A stretch of DNA of 64,000 nt. It comes from Alkanophaga liquidiphilum (GTDB taxonomy: Archaea; Halobacteriota; Syntropharchaeia; Alkanophagales; B39-G2). The notes beneath the pieces are model-generated. The model did no database searches. It had not been told where the DNA came from and saw only the letters and a program-made list of their open reading frames with translations. The DNA is taken from positions 75,129 to 139,128 of the forward strand of contig JAPHEF010000001.1 of NCBI GenBank assembly GCA_029259535.1. The letters run 5' to 3'. How positions within the stretch are numbered: position 1 is the first letter of the stretch; each line of letters opens with the position of its first letter. Of the stretch, positions 7,967 through 17,079 are shown in pieces. The translations under genes were made by a program, and so were the position numbers.

Positions 7967-9661
7967 TCATCCTACGACAAGGCTTACGAGCTTGAAAGCT
8001 TCGACGTCCACGAGCCCCTTGTCCGTGATTTTAAGCTTTGGGATGACGGGGAGTGCGAGGAACGACATCGTGATGAACGGCGAACGCAGCTTACAACCCA
8101 ACTTCCTTACACTTTTTTCCAACGCTTCGAGCCTTGAGATAACTTCTTCGAGCGGCTTGTCGCTCATGAGTCCGGCAATGGGCAACGGGAGCTCCGCGAC
8201 GATACGGCGGTCGCAGATGACAATCCCGCCGCCGAGCTCCCGAAGGCGGTTGCACGCCAACGCCATATCCTCGTCATTCGTGCCGACCGTTACGATGTTA
8301 TGAGAGTCATGGGCTACTGAGGACGCAACTGCGCCCCGCTTCAGCCCGAAGCCGTAAACGAAGCCCAAGCCGATATTCCCGTCGGTGCGTCCGTGCCGCT
8401 CCAGCACCGCAATTTTCAAAACGTCGGCGTCCACATCCACGCCTTCTACCTCTTTGATTATCTCGTCGGTCAAAATTTCCCCTTCAATAATCCCTATGAC
8501 CCTAACTTTCCTCCTGCCGTTCAAATCTATGTGGAAGTCCGCAGGCGTCACTTCTTTGATGCGGACAGTTTTTGTTGCGTGTTCCGGGTATTTAAACATC
8601 GTTTTGAAGCTTGCGGGCGAAATCGGTTTCCCGTCAATTATAACCCGCTCAACCTCGAAACGCTCCAAGTTCCGCAGCAAAACGATATCCGCGACCATGC
8701 CCGGCGTCAACGCCCCGATGCCCGGATGAACGTCAAGCCCGAAATAGGCGGCGACGTTAATCGTGCACATCTGCACCGCCCGCACAGGGTCAACTCCCTC
8801 TTCAATCGCCCTTCGCAGCACGTAATCTAGATAACCTTGCTCCTTCAAGTCCTTAGGCGTGCGGTCGCCATCAGTGACGAGCAATAAGTTCCGTCCGTCC
8901 TTTTCTCTGAGCAGAGGTGCAATCGATTTGAGATTCCTTGCGGCAGAGCCCTCTCGCACCATCACCCGCAGCCCAAGACGCAGCTTTTCAAGCGCCTCCT
9001 CGTAACTCGTGTTTTCATGGTCAGACCTTATTCCGGCGGCGACGTAAGCGTTCAACTCCTTCCCACTCAGTAAAGGAGCGTGCCCGTCCACCGGACGCCG
9101 AAGCGCACGAGCGGCAGCAATCTTCGCAAGGACACTTTCATCCTTAGAGAGGACGCCGGGGAAATTCATCATCTCCGCAACGCCGAGCACCCCCGCTGTC
9201 TTGAGGAGCTCTTGAATCTCAGCGACGCCTATTTCCGCACCTGCCGTTTCGAGGGATGTCGCCGGCACGCAGGACGGCGCCATGCAGAAGACCTTAAGCG
9301 GCGTGCGTTTCGCTTCCTCAAGGAGCAGGCGAACGCCTTCTACGCCGAGCACGTTCGCAATCTCGTGCGGGTCGGCAACAACCGCCGCCGTCCCTCTCGG
9401 AACGACGACACGGGCGAACTCGGAGACAGAGAGCATGCTCATCTCAATGTGCGTGTGCCCGTCTATTAAGCCCGGAACGGCATAAAACCCTCTTGCGTCC
9501 ATTTCTTCCCTGCCTGAATATTTTCCCAAGCCGGCTATTTTGCCATCGCAAACGGCAATGTCCGCCTCGTGAATCTCACCACTCATCACGTTGACGACGT
9601 TCACGCCCTTTATCACGAGGTCGGCGCTCTCTTCGCCCAGAGCCACGTCTATAAGTTTCAT
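7967..9661 (-). CDS. ade: Adenine deaminase
   Basis: A 564-residue amidohydrolase of the Ade type. The metal-binding HxH is in GLIDGHTHIEMSM near residues 68-72. It is followed by VVADPHEIANVLG, PSCVPATSLET, the GHAPLLSGKELNAYVAAGI segment and the C-terminal domain with VAHDSHNIVTVGTNDEDM. The enzyme converts adenine to hypoxanthine and ammonia in purine salvage and uses divalent metals. ATG 9661 (MKLIDVALGEE) matches the usual family start; GTG 9670 is an alternative three codons upstream. It is convergent with the methyltransferase operon, with about 30 bases between stops. Confidence 0.93.
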   Translation of the reverse strand: MKLIDVALGEESADLVIKGVNVVNVMSGEIHEADIAVCDGKIAGLGKYSGREEMDARGFYAVPGLIDGHTHIEMSMLSVSEFARVVVPRGTAAVVADPHEIANVLGVEGVRLLLEEAKRTPLKVFCMAPSCVPATSLETAGAEIGVAEIQELLKTAGVLGVAEMMNFPGVLSKDESVLAKIAAARALRRPVDGHAPLLSGKELNAYVAAGIRSDHENTSYEEALEKLRLGLRVMVREGSAARNLKSIAPLLREKDGRNLLLVTDGDRTPKDLKEQGYLDYVLRRAIEEGVDPVRAVQMCTINVAAYFGLDVHPGIGALTPGMVADIVLLRNLERFEVERVIIDGKPISPASFKTMFKYPEHATKTVRIKEVTPADFHIDLNGRRKVRVIGIIEGEILTDEIIKEVEGVDVDADVLKIAVLERHGRTDGNIGLGFVYGFGLKRGAVASSVAHDSHNIVTVGTNDEDMALACNRLRELGGGIVICDRRIVAELPLPIAGLMSDKPLEEVISRLEALEKSVRKLGCKLRSPFITMSFLALPVIPKLKITDKGLVDVEAFKLVSLVVG

Positions 9662-9776
9662 ATCAACCACTCATAGAAACAAATTCTTTAAATTGCCATA
9701 AGTTATTTATACAAAGTATTCCTTAGTTTATACGGGTTAAGATGGAGCGAGAACGCACTCTATGGAGGGATGAATT

Positions 9777-10016
9777 TTGAATTCTGTTTTTCATGCAAAA
9801 GTAGAAGAGGAAGAAGTAGTAGAGGTTGAGGAGAAGAAGGCTGAGGAGAAGGAATACGAACATACGAAGAAGGAAGAGCTTGCGGCACTTGCTGCGAGGT
9901 TAGAGACGCATAAGAAAAAAGAGAAGGCAGCAGACTTGATAAATAAGCTGAAAGGCAAGAAGAGAGTAAACAAAAAAATAATGCCTTACGAGATTTACGC
10001 AACGTCTGGCGAATAA
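9777..10016 (+). CDS. Small highly charged protein (Glu/Lys-rich), TTG start
   Basis: A 79-residue frame dominated by glutamate and lysine (KVEEEEVVEVEEKKAEEKE), probably helical or coiled-coil, with a basic tail KGKKRVNKKIMPYEIY. TTG 9777 has a well-placed ribosome site (GGAGGGAT, 9764-9771) and a TATA-like element lies near 9726. An overlapping ATG at 9770 in another frame encodes MNFEFCFSCK and stops soon after. It could be a zinc-ribbon N-terminus separated by a frameshift, so the gene may be a frameshifted version of a longer protein. Function unknown. Confidence 0.4.
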   Translation: MNSVFHAKVEEEEVVEVEEKKAEEKEYEHTKKEELAALAARLETHKKKEKAADLINKLKGKKRVNKKIMPYEIYATSGE

Positions 10017-10056
10017 CGAGCAGATAAGTCAGAGTATATCCCAGTTTCCTTTCAAC

Positions 10057-10704
10057 TTATTCGATGAAGTATATTGTTGTGTTTTCTCCCTCCTTTTCAA
10101 AAACCTTTATTGGGAAATGTATGTCCCACGAATGAAAATCTATTTCTGGAAGGCTTTTGCGCTCGCCATCTTCCAGTAAATATATGGGAACATATTTGCC
10201 ATCGTATTGAGCGCTCCCATGCAACACGCTGCCGTAGATTGTCATGCCGCCTTTGCAGTCTCTAAGGAAATTTACAAGCCCAAATCCGTCCATTTCTTTG
10301 AAAATCTTCTCGGGACTAAGCGTTACTTCAATGTTCTCCATAGCGTAAGAGCAGATGTGCAGCATCCCGTCCTCTCCGCTCTCGACATGGAAATATTTAT
10401 AACCTCGGTTCTTAGCCCAGAACTCCAGCATGAACGCCTCCACGTTCCCCTTCTTATCCACTTCAAGTAGCAGAGAGCCTATGTTTGCTTCCGACTTGTT
10501 GATGTCAGCGTATTTCACGATGCCCTCCCAGATGTCCATAAGCTTTAGCTCTTGAACTTCCAACGGGATTCTGGGAATCTCTACATACCTTTCTAACTTT
10601 TTCGCCTTGTATAGGTAGTAACCAGTAAGTGTTGCAAACAGAATAGTTGTAGCAATGAACACTGCCGAGATTAATCGCCAATCACTCTTTTCCATCTTAC
10701 CCAC
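10057..10704 (-). CDS. Membrane-anchored hypothetical protein
   Basis: A 215-residue protein with one N-terminal membrane segment (ISAVFIATTILFATLTGYYLY, roughly residues 12-32) preceded by a short charged tail. The remainder is a soluble domain, most likely outside the cell. No family was recognised. It lies nine bases downstream of a large membrane protein on the same strand, so the two may be co-expressed and work together at the membrane, for example in surface glycan assembly. Confidence 0.6.
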   Translation of the reverse strand: MGKMEKSDWRLISAVFIATTILFATLTGYYLYKAKKLERYVEIPRIPLEVQELKLMDIWEGIVKYADINKSEANIGSLLLEVDKKGNVEAFMLEFWAKNRGYKYFHVESGEDGMLHICSYAMENIEVTLSPEKIFKEMDGFGLVNFLRDCKGGMTIYGSVLHGSAQYDGKYVPIYLLEDGERKSLPEIDFHSWDIHFPIKVFEKEGENTTIYFIE

Positions 10705-10713
10705 ATCCGAAAG

Positions 10714-12636
10714 TTATTCTCTTTTTATAAGAGCATTGCTGTTCCACGCAGTAGGAGGGGGGACTTTGTATATTCTGAAATTTTGTTCGTCGTAAACTAA
10801 TTCAAGCTGCGAAAAGCTATCAGCATCTTGCATCAATTCCTTTTCGTATGCGGAGACGAATACGTAGCGCACGCCGTATTTCGCCAGCAAGGACATGCTG
10901 CCACTCCTGTAAATTTCTCTAACGTCCTTTTCAACCTCTTGGAACGGCATGCCATGCGAGAAGAGCCAACCACGGCAGCCCATCACCACGGGACGCCCCG
11001 TCAGCGCTACCGGATGCTTGTGCGAAAAGCCCGTGAGGAACAGCGAGCCGGGCTCTGTGTTTGCTTTTATCCATTCCGCAACTTCCAGCTCCGCATTTGA
11101 ATAAAAGAGGTAAGCGTTGCTGGCGTAGACCACGCTTAGGACGCCGGAGAGCGTGCAGAGCGTCACGAGCACCGCAGAGAACAAAACACCGGAACGTAGC
11201 CTCGAAAGCTCTACTAAAAACGCGGCGGCGAGCACAACGGTGACGAAGAGCCAGTGCAGGAAAATCTTGTTGTTGTCCCAGGGGTTAGGTTGGAATTTCA
11301 CGATGTTCCCAACGACGAAAAGCAGAAGGAAGGGGACGTAAAAAATTTTAAAGCGTCTCTCGACGAGGAGGAAGCCGGGAATGGCTAGCAGCGCCACCGG
11401 AACATTTTTTATCCAGAACCAAAGCGTTCTTGAGAGGCTGCCAGCGTTTTCTGGCGCCCAACCGAGTTGTAGGCGGATGAAACTTTCCTTCTGCACGGCG
11501 CAACTCATCCAGAGAATCTGCGGCATGCCTAAAACGAGCACTGGCAGGAAAAAATAAAGCCAGCGGCTCAAGCTACCGTTTGAACGCTGACGCTTCTGCG
11601 TCACGCCCTTAGCTGCCTCCAGAACGAACAAGAAGGATGCAACGAAAACGACGACCAAGAAGGAATGGATATAAACGAAGGGGAGCAGCCCTACAAGGAC
11701 GCCTGCGAGCAGCATATTTCGGGCGTTCTCGGTGTCGCTTCGAGTGCTGCGGAAGAGCAGAGTGAGTGCGAGGAACGCCGTGGGAAAGCCGAGGAGGAAG
11801 CCCCGCTGCGATATGAAGAAGTGCTCGATGGCGTTTTCAAAATGCAACGAGTGCGTCTCTAAATGCGAATAGTCCCGCAGGAGCGGATTTGCACAGCCCA
11901 GCAGAACATCCTTAAAGAAGTAGAAACAGCCGGCGTTGCCGTTGAGAAAAAAGAGCAGGAGGGAGAGGGCAGTCGCCCTCGTCGCAGCTGCGGGTGCTCG
12001 CCGCTTTCCAAGCGGGCTAAGAACCTCTTCTGCGAAGAGCAAGCAGACCGAGACCAAAGCAAGGCTTAAAAATAAGTTCGGAACGACGAGAGACGCTCTG
12101 AGGCTAAACCCCAGCTTCAAGAAGATGGCGGAAATGAAATCTGCCATGAACGGGTAGGCGAGCGGCGTGTTCACGAGCACGGGATATGGCGGTGGAAAGT
12201 CCTTGCCGTATACGAATGAGGTTATGATATGGATATGAAGCCCGTGGTCCGCCCACGCATCCTCCATCATATAAACGCCATCACTGCCCTCTACGAATAC
12301 CGTCGTGAGGTTTAAAAATGCAAATATTGAAAATATCGCGGCTGCGGCGATTACGGAAACGCTGCCGACTCTTTCGTCCTCTTCAGCATCGCTTAGCGAC
12401 ACGTAACGCTTTAGGGCTGCGGAAAGCAGCAGAAGAATGAAGATTGTGGCGCAGATCGACGTTTCCGAAAAACCAAGAGGCAGCGAGAATAAAAAGACGA
12501 GCCAAGACGCGCAGAGCATGCCGAAAGTTATGCTAAATGCAGTCGTTTCGAGCTTTCTTCTGAATCCCGCAGCCAAGCCTACGAAGTGGCCGAAAACGAG
12601 AGCGGCTGTCATGAAAAGAGCGGCGAGGAGCATCAA
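10714..12636 (-). CDS. Large polytopic membrane protein, probable GT-C type glycosyltransferase
   Basis: A 640-residue protein with about twelve hydrophobic segments and a C-terminal soluble part of about 130 residues. An early extracytoplasmic loop has acidic and aromatic residues (EGSDGVYMMEDAWADHG near residue 118), then a loop with FPPPYPVLVNTPLAYP. The pattern of a first acidic loop followed by many membrane segments and a C-terminal globular domain (TGFSHKHPVALTGRPVVMGCRGW) is typical of GT-C glycosyltransferases that use lipid-linked sugars. No specific subfamily was recognised. The small membrane-anchored gene follows directly. Confidence 0.55.
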   Translation of the reverse strand: MMLLAALFMTAALVFGHFVGLAAGFRRKLETTAFSITFGMLCASWLVFLFSLPLGFSETSICATIFILLLLSAALKRYVSLSDAEEDERVGSVSVIAAAAIFSIFAFLNLTTVFVEGSDGVYMMEDAWADHGLHIHIITSFVYGKDFPPPYPVLVNTPLAYPFMADFISAIFLKLGFSLRASLVVPNLFLSLALVSVCLLFAEEVLSPLGKRRAPAAATRATALSLLLFFLNGNAGCFYFFKDVLLGCANPLLRDYSHLETHSLHFENAIEHFFISQRGFLLGFPTAFLALTLLFRSTRSDTENARNMLLAGVLVGLLPFVYIHSFLVVVFVASFLFVLEAAKGVTQKRQRSNGSLSRWLYFFLPVLVLGMPQILWMSCAVQKESFIRLQLGWAPENAGSLSRTLWFWIKNVPVALLAIPGFLLVERRFKIFYVPFLLLFVVGNIVKFQPNPWDNNKIFLHWLFVTVVLAAAFLVELSRLRSGVLFSAVLVTLCTLSGVLSVVYASNAYLFYSNAELEVAEWIKANTEPGSLFLTGFSHKHPVALTGRPVVMGCRGWLFSHGMPFQEVEKDVREIYRSGSMSLLAKYGVRYVFVSAYEKELMQDADSFSQLELVYDEQNFRIYKVPPPTAWNSNALIKRE

Positions 12637-12691
12637 GAATCTGAGGAGAAGTGCACATAAAAATTTTATTTGTTTCTCTCAAAGTTGGATT

Positions 12692-13096
12692 ATGGGAGAG
12701 GTTAAGCCTGTGTGTCTTTTTCCGTGTTCGGGGTTCAACATTCCAGGGCAGGCGGCGAGGGTCGCTTCCGCCATAGTTTCCGAGAGGGAGCTTCCTGACG
12801 TCTGCGAGGCGCTTGGCATCGTGGAGCTGACGGTGGCGTTCATAGGCGGGAAGGCTGCAGCTTTTGAGAAGAAATTGCGGAAGCAAAAGGTCATCACCGT
12901 AGATGGCTGCCCCTATCAGTGCGCCAAGAATCTGCTGCAGCGATTCGTCAGGGTCGAACCTGCAAGAGAGCTTATCGTTGGCTTATCTGAAGACCGTCTG
13001 GAAGAGTCAAGTAAGCTGACGCATACGACCGACGAGGACGTAAGGCGTGTGGTGGACGCCATCAAGAAGTGTGTGGAAGAGCTGATGCAATTCTGA
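12692..13096 (+). CDS. Putative zinc-binding protein (DGC domain)
   Basis: A 134-residue cysteine-containing protein. The start MGEVKPVCLFPCSGFNIPGQ puts a C-x3-C motif at residues 8-12, and a second motif, VDGCPYQCAKNLL, lies near residue 72. This pair of motifs (CSG and DGC) is characteristic of the small DGC-type family of putative zinc-binding proteins. ATG 12692 is chosen because the family motif begins a few residues after it; the frame is open much further upstream but there it is antisense to the membrane protein gene. The prepilin peptidase gene starts 22 bases downstream. Confidence 0.75.
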   Translation: MGEVKPVCLFPCSGFNIPGQAARVASAIVSERELPDVCEALGIVELTVAFIGGKAAAFEKKLRKQKVITVDGCPYQCAKNLLQRFVRVEPARELIVGLSEDRLEESSKLTHTTDEDVRRVVDAIKKCVEELMQF

Positions 13097-13118
13097 TTAG
13101 ACGCAGGGCGGAATCAGG

Positions 13119-13838
13119 ATGTCAGAGTTAGAGCTTTTGCGTTTCTGCGTGGGCGGTGCATTGCTACTCTACGCCAGCTACGTCGACGTGAAGACGCGGG
13201 AGATCTCAGATGCAGTTTGGGCGCTCATGGCGGCGTTTGGCGTTGCCTTTTTAGCTCTTGATTTTTCTTACGGCGTTCTCCAGCCGTTTCAGGTTTTAAG
13301 GTCGGTGCTGACCGCCTCCGTCCTTGCGCTTTTGCTCTTATTGTTGAACTTTGGCGGTGCGGATGCAAAGGCGCTTCTCGCAATCTCTGTTCTTCTTCCG
13401 AGCTTTCCAGCGTTCGCAGCGAGCGTGCCGCCCCTGAACGTTTTTGTGCTGAGCGTGTTGACCAACGCTTTAATTCTCTCGCTTTCCACGCCGCTCGTCC
13501 TGTTCTTCTACAACGCGTTCAAAGGGAATTTTTCGCCGCTGATGTTTCTCGGTTACAAAGTTAAAGTTTCGGAGCTGCGGGCGAAGAAACACATTAAGCT
13601 GATGCACGAGTTGCGAAGCTTTGGCGGCGCGGGCGAAGGTAGCGGAGCGGTGAGCGGATACGAACTGAGATACGTGTGGGGCGGCATTGAGCCGTCAGAG
13701 GGGGTATTGAAGCTTTTGGAGCGGAGTGGGCTCTCGGAAGCGTGGGTGACGCCGCAAATGCCATTTCTCGTTTACCTGACCGTCGGCTTTTTTATCGCTG
13801 CTGCTTACGGCGACATAGTCTTCAACCTCTTAACATAG
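13119..13838 (+). CDS. Archaeal prepilin/preflagellin peptidase (A24 family)
   Basis: A 239-residue membrane aspartyl protease. The two catalytic aspartates are in YASYVDVKTREIS (near residue 22) and in LNFGGADAKALLA (near residue 87), the GxGD-like motif of A24 peptidases. About six membrane segments are evident. An internal soluble insert (residues 150-200) lies before the last membrane segment, as in archaeal FlaK/PibD-like enzymes. It cleaves class III signal peptides of type IV pilins or archaellins on the cytoplasmic side. No pilin or archaellin gene is in the window, so its substrate is elsewhere in the genome. Confidence 0.85.
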   Translation: MSELELLRFCVGGALLLYASYVDVKTREISDAVWALMAAFGVAFLALDFSYGVLQPFQVLRSVLTASVLALLLLLLNFGGADAKALLAISVLLPSFPAFAASVPPLNVFVLSVLTNALILSLSTPLVLFFYNAFKGNFSPLMFLGYKVKVSELRAKKHIKLMHELRSFGGAGEGSGAVSGYELRYVWGGIEPSEGVLKLLERSGLSEAWVTPQMPFLVYLTVGFFIAAAYGDIVFNLLT

Positions 13839-13863
13839 TATTTATTAGGACGTCGGCGAACCT

Positions 13864-15435
13864 GTGGAGAAGGGGGCTGTTAGCGTGGGTGGGAACGAGC
13901 GTGCGAGCGAGTTGTCTGCGAACGAATGCATGATTTTAACGGCGTTGGGGAAGCTCGGCGGAAGCGAATACTTGGGAGCAGTTGCGGAAGCAGGCGGTTT
14001 GAACGAGGCTGCGGCGACGCAAGCAGCATTTCTGTTAGCGCAAAAGGGACTTATTAAGGTAGAAGAGGAGAAAGAAACGTTCTACGGGCTTACAGAGGAG
14101 GGGCGGCGGTATGTAGCGGAGGATTTACCAGAGCGTAGGCTCCTGAGACTCTTGCTCAAGCAAAAGAATGTGAGCTTGGAAGAAGTGGGCGCAGCGCTCG
14201 GGAAGCGGGCGAAGATAGCGATTGGTTGGCTGGTGCGGAAGGGCTGGGGCGTCGTATCCGATGCTGGAGGCGGCGGCGGCAAGACGTTGGTGCCTATAGT
14301 AGAAAGCGAGCCACTGAAGGGAGACGACGAGCGAGTTTTGAAAGCTTTAAGCGAGTTTGGCGCCGTGCGGAGCGAGGAACTTGTGAAGCGTTTGAAAATG
14401 CCGCTGGATGAGCTTGACAACGTTGTGAAGGTGCTAAGGCGACGGAACTTGGTGGAGGTTTCGGAGGTGAGGCGGCGGCGGCTTCTCCTAACAGAGAAGG
14501 GCAAGCAGCTTTTGGAGAGCGGCGTGACGGTTGAAGAGGAGGTAACGAGGCTGACGCCTGAGCTGCTGATGACGGGGGCGTGGCGGGGCAGGAAGTTCCG
14601 GAGTTACGACGTGAGCGTGCCCGCCGCTCGTATTTACGTGGCGAAAATCCACCCCTACCAGCGGATTCTGGAGCGCATCCGCCGCATCTTCGTGGAGATG
14701 GGTTTTGTTGAGATAAAGGGCGACGTCGTCCAGCCGGCGTTCTGGAACTTCGACGCGCTTTTCGTGCCGCAAGATCACCCCGCCAGAGAGATGCAGGACA
14801 CCTTCTACTTGCCGTTTGAGGAAGAGGCGGCGCCAGCAAGCCTTGAACTCATCAAAAAAGTGAAGGAAATTCACGAGAGTGGCGGCGGGATTTCGACGGG
14901 CTGGGGCGGCGTCTGGAGCGAGGAGGTTGCTGGGCGTTGCGTGTTACGAACACATACCACGGCGGTCACCATCAGATACTTGGCAGAGCATCCGGAGCCG
15001 CCGGTCAAGGTCTTTAGCATTGACAGGGTTTACCGCCGGGAGACGCCGGACGCCACACACATCCCAGAATTCGATCAACTCGAGGGGATCGTGCTCGACG
15101 AAGGCGTTTCCTTTAAAAACCTTCTCGGCTGCCTCTCCACATTTTACCGCAAGATGGGTTTTGAGAGCGTTAGATTCCGCCCGGGTTACTTTCCTTACAC
15201 GGAGCCCTCCGTCGAATCTGAGGTTTACGTGGAGGGGCTCGGCTGGGTGGAGCTCGGCGGCGCCGGCATCTTCAGAGAAGAGGTCACAAAGCCGCTCGGC
15301 ATAAAGCACCCAGTGCTGGCGTGGGGGCTCGGCGTCGGACGCCTCGCAATGCTCGTTCTTGGACTCAAAGACATTAGAAAGCTTTACCAGCCCGACATCA
15401 AATGGTTAAGGGAGTTTCCAGCGTCTAAGTGTTAA
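13864..15435 (+). CDS. pheS: Phenylalanine--tRNA ligase alpha subunit
   Basis: An archaeal/eukaryotic-type PheS, 523 residues from GTG 13864. Residues about 15-220 form repeated winged-helix modules. The class II catalytic core follows from about residue 255, with motif 2 around VFSIDRVYRRETPDATHIPEFDQLEG and motif 3 around GIKHPVLAWGLGVGRLAML. With PheT it charges tRNA-Phe; pheT is not in the window. A second GTG at 13885 has a better ribosome site (AAGGGGG eight bases before) and may be the true start, shortening the protein by seven residues. Confidence 0.93.
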   Translation: MEKGAVSVGGNERASELSANECMILTALGKLGGSEYLGAVAEAGGLNEAAATQAAFLLAQKGLIKVEEEKETFYGLTEEGRRYVAEDLPERRLLRLLLKQKNVSLEEVGAALGKRAKIAIGWLVRKGWGVVSDAGGGGGKTLVPIVESEPLKGDDERVLKALSEFGAVRSEELVKRLKMPLDELDNVVKVLRRRNLVEVSEVRRRRLLLTEKGKQLLESGVTVEEEVTRLTPELLMTGAWRGRKFRSYDVSVPAARIYVAKIHPYQRILERIRRIFVEMGFVEIKGDVVQPAFWNFDALFVPQDHPAREMQDTFYLPFEEEAAPASLELIKKVKEIHESGGGISTGWGGVWSEEVAGRCVLRTHTTAVTIRYLAEHPEPPVKVFSIDRVYRRETPDATHIPEFDQLEGIVLDEGVSFKNLLGCLSTFYRKMGFESVRFRPGYFPYTEPSVESEVYVEGLGWVELGGAGIFREEVTKPLGIKHPVLAWGLGVGRLAMLVLGLKDIRKLYQPDIKWLREFPASKC

Positions 15436-15465
15436 TACTTTTATAAGTGAGCCGTTTTTAACCAA

Positions 15466-15510
15466 TGCGGGCGAGAAGTCCCCTTCCGAAAGGGAGGGTG
15501 AAAGCCCGCA
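15466..15510 (+). other. Compact structured element with GAAA tetraloop
   Basis: A seven-base outer stem (TGCGGGC 15466-15472 with GCCCGCA 15504-15510) encloses a second seven-base stem, CCCTTCC/GGGAGGG, closed by a perfect GAAA tetraloop, with purine-rich linkers GAGAAGT and TGAAA. A TATA-like TTTTATAAG at 15439-15447 lies about 20 bases upstream. It resembles the right-end hairpins of IS200/IS605-type elements (GAAG-pyrimidine stem-loop-GGG-AGGG) but could equally be the pheS terminator or a small RNA. Confidence 0.4.
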
Positions 15511-15661
15511 AATTATATATGCTTTTGGTGACACATTTCTTCGTCGGGGACGCCTCTGGGACCGAGGTCTCTGTAAAGGGGTTCCGTGCTGGAGTCCCCC
15601 GACGCTATGAAGGCACAGTCGGAGAAGCTCCTAGGGTGGAGGAGTTCACCTTGGTGAGAGC

Positions 15662-16258
15662 ATGCGACATGTGACAGCCTTGGGGCTGGTTGCGCTGCTG
15701 TCGGCACTGGCGGTGTGTGTCGTGTCGTTGCTATTACAATGGTGAAGGCTGCGCACCCGAATGTGACATCCACGACGTGCTTGCGTTCGTAGTTGAGCGG
15801 CACGGTGACGGGGCGTTCCCACCGTCGCCGTTTACCGCTCTTACAATCCCGCTTGGGGCAACAAAGGTAATGCTTTCAGGTGAGGTTGCCGAGCTTTGAA
15901 ATCACACATTCCGGGGGCTTCCGCACGCATACATGACGGAAGACCTGAACGGTGATGGAGTTTTTGAAGCGGTCTCGGATGTCATGGACGGTGGCGACTG
16001 CATCCTCATAATTCTGCGAGGTAGCGACGGCTTCGTCGAGTGGCGTTCCGTTCTCGCTTACGTGAGCGACCGACGGCTGGACGTATTCGGAGCCTGTCTG
16101 CTGGCGACCTAAATGGCGACGGTCTTTGTGGCCTCATAGTCTTTAGGTTCAGGCTGCCAAGCATCCCCAAGGGGGCCTACACGTGGCATTTCCAGTTGCT
16201 CGACCCTGCCACAGGTGCTGTCATCGCTGAGGACGTGGCATCATGGAAGTTCTCATAA
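15662..16258 (+). pseudogene. Decayed secreted protein with DLNGDG (dockerin/EF-hand or FG-GAP-like) repeats
   Basis: ATG 15662 begins a clear signal peptide (MRHVTALGLVALLSALAVC) with GGTGAG before it. That frame stops at 15745. The +1 frame then carries the continuation CYYNGEGCAPECDIHD up to a TGA at 15897-15899, and the same frame continues past that stop through MTEDLNGDGVFEAVSDV. A second shift near 16040-16090 is needed to reach SAGDLNGDGLCGLIVF and the end WHFQLLDPATG...WKFS at 16258. Two DLNGDG calcium-loop motifs and the signal peptide show that all pieces belong to one secreted protein of about 195 residues broken by two frameshifts and one nonsense codon. Sequencing error is possible for some of these. 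Confidence 0.6.
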
Positions 16259-16308
16259 TTCCTCCCATATTTCTCCTTTAGCTATTGCTGGTCAAGCACC
16301 AGCCGCTG

Positions 16309-17076
16309 TCACTTAAGCATGTTGAGTCGCCTGAGGGCATTCAAAAACTCGCTCCAAACGGCGTTTTGCGTATAAACCCTTGACACGTTCTCCTCGTAGG
16401 TTTCCTTGACTTCGGGGCATTCGGATGGCACGAAGTTCGTGACGACACTGCTCAGAATGCGGCGGTAACCCGAGCTCGGGCATGCGAACGCCAGCACGTT
16501 TTCAAACTTAGAGCGGTTGCGGGCGAGCCAGCGGCGGACGACGCCGTTCAGAATCCGCCAAACCTCCTCCGCAATGCTTTCATCCCATTTGTAGCCATAA
16601 CGCTCAATCCACGGAAAGAATGGCGCATCGTAAACGAGATTCACGGTTTCGTCGTCAATCCGCCACGTGAAGTCCCAAAACTCACGAGGCTCCAACGCCA
16701 AAGGCTCAGAAACCGCGCACATGTAAAGGCGTAGTTTTGACCTTCGTGGTTGCGCTCGAGTATGTAGCGAGGTGGCGGTCGTCCTCAGCTTCGTAGCCGT
16801 CTCAGCGCCGTTAATGCGGCGTTCAATGTCCAAGAGCCGCTTGAAAAGCTCGCTCCTCGGCGGTTCATACGGCTTTTTCGCATCGCACGGCACGAGTAAT
16901 AAGAGCATGGCGGGCGGCGCCTCGTGGCGCTCCGCAACAAATTCCAGCCACCGTCTCACGATGCGATTCCCCTTTATTGCGGAAAGCACGTCTTGCGGCG
17001 CCGGGAAGAAAAGCTCAGAGTTAAGTTTCGGGTTCAGCTTGTGAGCATCTTCGAGCGTCAACATCTTTCTCGGCAT
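16309..17076 (-). CDS. DUF5591-type protein related to archaeosine-synthase accessory domain
   Basis: A 255-residue protein. The segment MLLLLVPCDAKKPYEPPRSELFKRLL near residue 57 matches the PCSxKKPY...SxxH start of the DUF5591 domain found in archaeosine synthase and related tRNA-modification proteins. The later parts LYMCAVSEPLALEPREFWDF, NLVYDAPFFPWIERYGYKWDE and LAFACPSSGYRRIL also follow that domain. No PUA or catalytic TGT domain is attached. It may assist tRNA modification, but its position three bases downstream of a PadR regulator gives no pathway link. Confidence 0.6.
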   Translation of the reverse strand: MPRKMLTLEDAHKLNPKLNSELFFPAPQDVLSAIKGNRIVRRWLEFVAERHEAPPAMLLLLVPCDAKKPYEPPRSELFKRLLDIERRINGAETATKLRTTATSLHTRAQPRRSKLRLYMCAVSEPLALEPREFWDFTWRIDDETVNLVYDAPFFPWIERYGYKWDESIAEEVWRILNGVVRRWLARNRSKFENVLAFACPSSGYRRILSSVVTNFVPSECPEVKETYEENVSRVYTQNAVWSEFLNALRRLNMLK

Positions 17077-17079
17077 CAG

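Noticed and set aside
15897..15899. In-frame TGA in the DLNGDG protein as a possible selenocysteine codon
   Set aside because: Two additional frameshifts in the same gene make decay or sequencing error far more likely, and the context has no redox motif.
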